NCBI GenBank assembly: GCA_943332445.1
Contig: CALQPL010000077.1
Coordinates: forward strand, 1-6,017
Direction: 5' to 3'
Length of the DNA: 6,017 nt
From: Bifidobacterium breve
GTDB lineage: Bacteria > Actinomycetota > Actinomycetes > UBA12327
The notes below the pieces were generated by a model. The model was given only the letters and a program-made list of their open reading frames with translations, ran no database searches and was not told where the DNA came from. A program made the position numbers and the translations under genes. Positions 5,621-6,017 of this stretch are shown one piece after another (positions within the stretch are counted from its first letter, which is position 1; every line of letters begins with the position of its first letter).

Positions 5621-6017
5621 ATGAGCGGTAATCCGGTCATGTGTGTGACGGGCGCCAATCGCGGTATTGGGCTTGAGTTGGCCCGTCAATATTTAGCTGA
5701 TGGCTGGGATGTCATCGCCACTGTTCGCAGCATGGATATTTCCGATGAGTTGGCAGCCGTGGTTGCGGCTCACCCCAGTATCCGGGTCGAACAGCTGGAA
5801 ATCGGTGACGCTGAAAGCGTGCGGGCCTTCGCCGAACGCTTGAATGGCCAGCCCATTGACCTGTTAATCAACAATGCGGGGATATTTGGCCCGTTGCCCT
5901 TCGTAGAAAACATCCAGAAGCAGCGTTTTGGCACGGTTGATCTAGATGTGTGGGCAGATGTTTTGCGAGTGAACACCTTGGGGACGATCAACGTCACCGA
6001 GGCACTGGTGGACAACG
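5621..6017 (+). CDS. Short-chain dehydrogenase/reductase (CsgA/C-factor-like), N-terminal part
   Basis: The first 132 residues of an SDR-family oxidoreductase are present; the gene runs out of the window. The Rossmann nucleotide-binding motif TGANRGIG is at 10-17, R36 after the second strand suggests NADP(H) preference, NNAG is at 84-87, and the helix-4 asparagine is N118 in VNTLG. The catalytic Ser and YxxxK would lie downstream and cannot be checked. The style GANRGIGLELARQYLADGWD followed by VIATVR is like the C-factor/CsgA-type carbonyl reductases, but the substrate cannot be told from sequence. The ATG is 2 nt after the guaA stop, and its Shine-Dalgarno sequence GGGAG (5611-5615) lies within the end of guaA. 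This indicates translational coupling and co-transcription. No role in purine metabolism is implied by the family. Confidence 0.92.
   Translation, partial: MSGNPVMCVTGANRGIGLELARQYLADGWDVIATVRSMDISDELAAVVAAHPSIRVEQLEIGDAESVRAFAERLNGQPIDLLINNAGIFGPLPFVENIQKQRFGTVDLDVWADVLRVNTLGTINVTEALVDN

Overview
The window is a chromosomal stretch from an actinobacterium, probably class Actinomycetes. The evidence is a WhiB-family iron-sulphur regulator, a BldM-type response regulator, a GroEL1-type chaperonin with a histidine-rich tail, and frequent GTG/TTG starts. Base composition is only moderately GC-rich for this class. From memory, the order groEL1 - whiB3/whiD - (regulator) - bldM - guaB matches the Streptomyces whiD/bldM/guaB and Mycobacterium groEL1/whiB3/guaB2 neighbourhoods. 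The ECF sigma factor and the guaB3 paralogue usually found there are absent, and guaA follows guaB directly.

Layout. 1-163: 3' end of groEL1 (+). 170-209: perfect 18-bp bidirectional terminator. 244-558: whiB3/whiD-like gene (-). 559-727: divergent control region with a good whiB promoter, a weak rightward promoter, a 20-codon upstream ORF with a strong Shine-Dalgarno sequence, and a 9-bp dyad whose right arm contains the next start codon. 728-1705: MerR-type regulator with a C-terminal cobalamin-binding-like (CarH/LitR-like) domain. 1706-1825: GC-rich hairpins, then a long leader stem that pairs with the presumed ribosome binding site of bldM. 1826-2437: bldM. 2481-3989: guaB. 4044-5618: guaA. 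5621-end: start of an SDR oxidoreductase, translationally coupled to guaA.

How the genes work together. GuaB (IMP to XMP) and GuaA (XMP to GMP) are the two dedicated steps of guanine nucleotide synthesis. Upstream lies a cluster of three potential sensors: WhiB (Fe-S, redox/NO/O2), a B12-domain MerR regulator (possibly light or cobalamin) and an atypical response regulator. Both the MerR-like gene and bldM have structured 5' regions that could gate translation. The most interesting points are the CarH-like regulator at a whiB3/bldM locus, its uORF/C-tract/hairpin start region, and the bldM leader stem. No CRISPR array, tRNA, rRNA or insertion sequence was seen.
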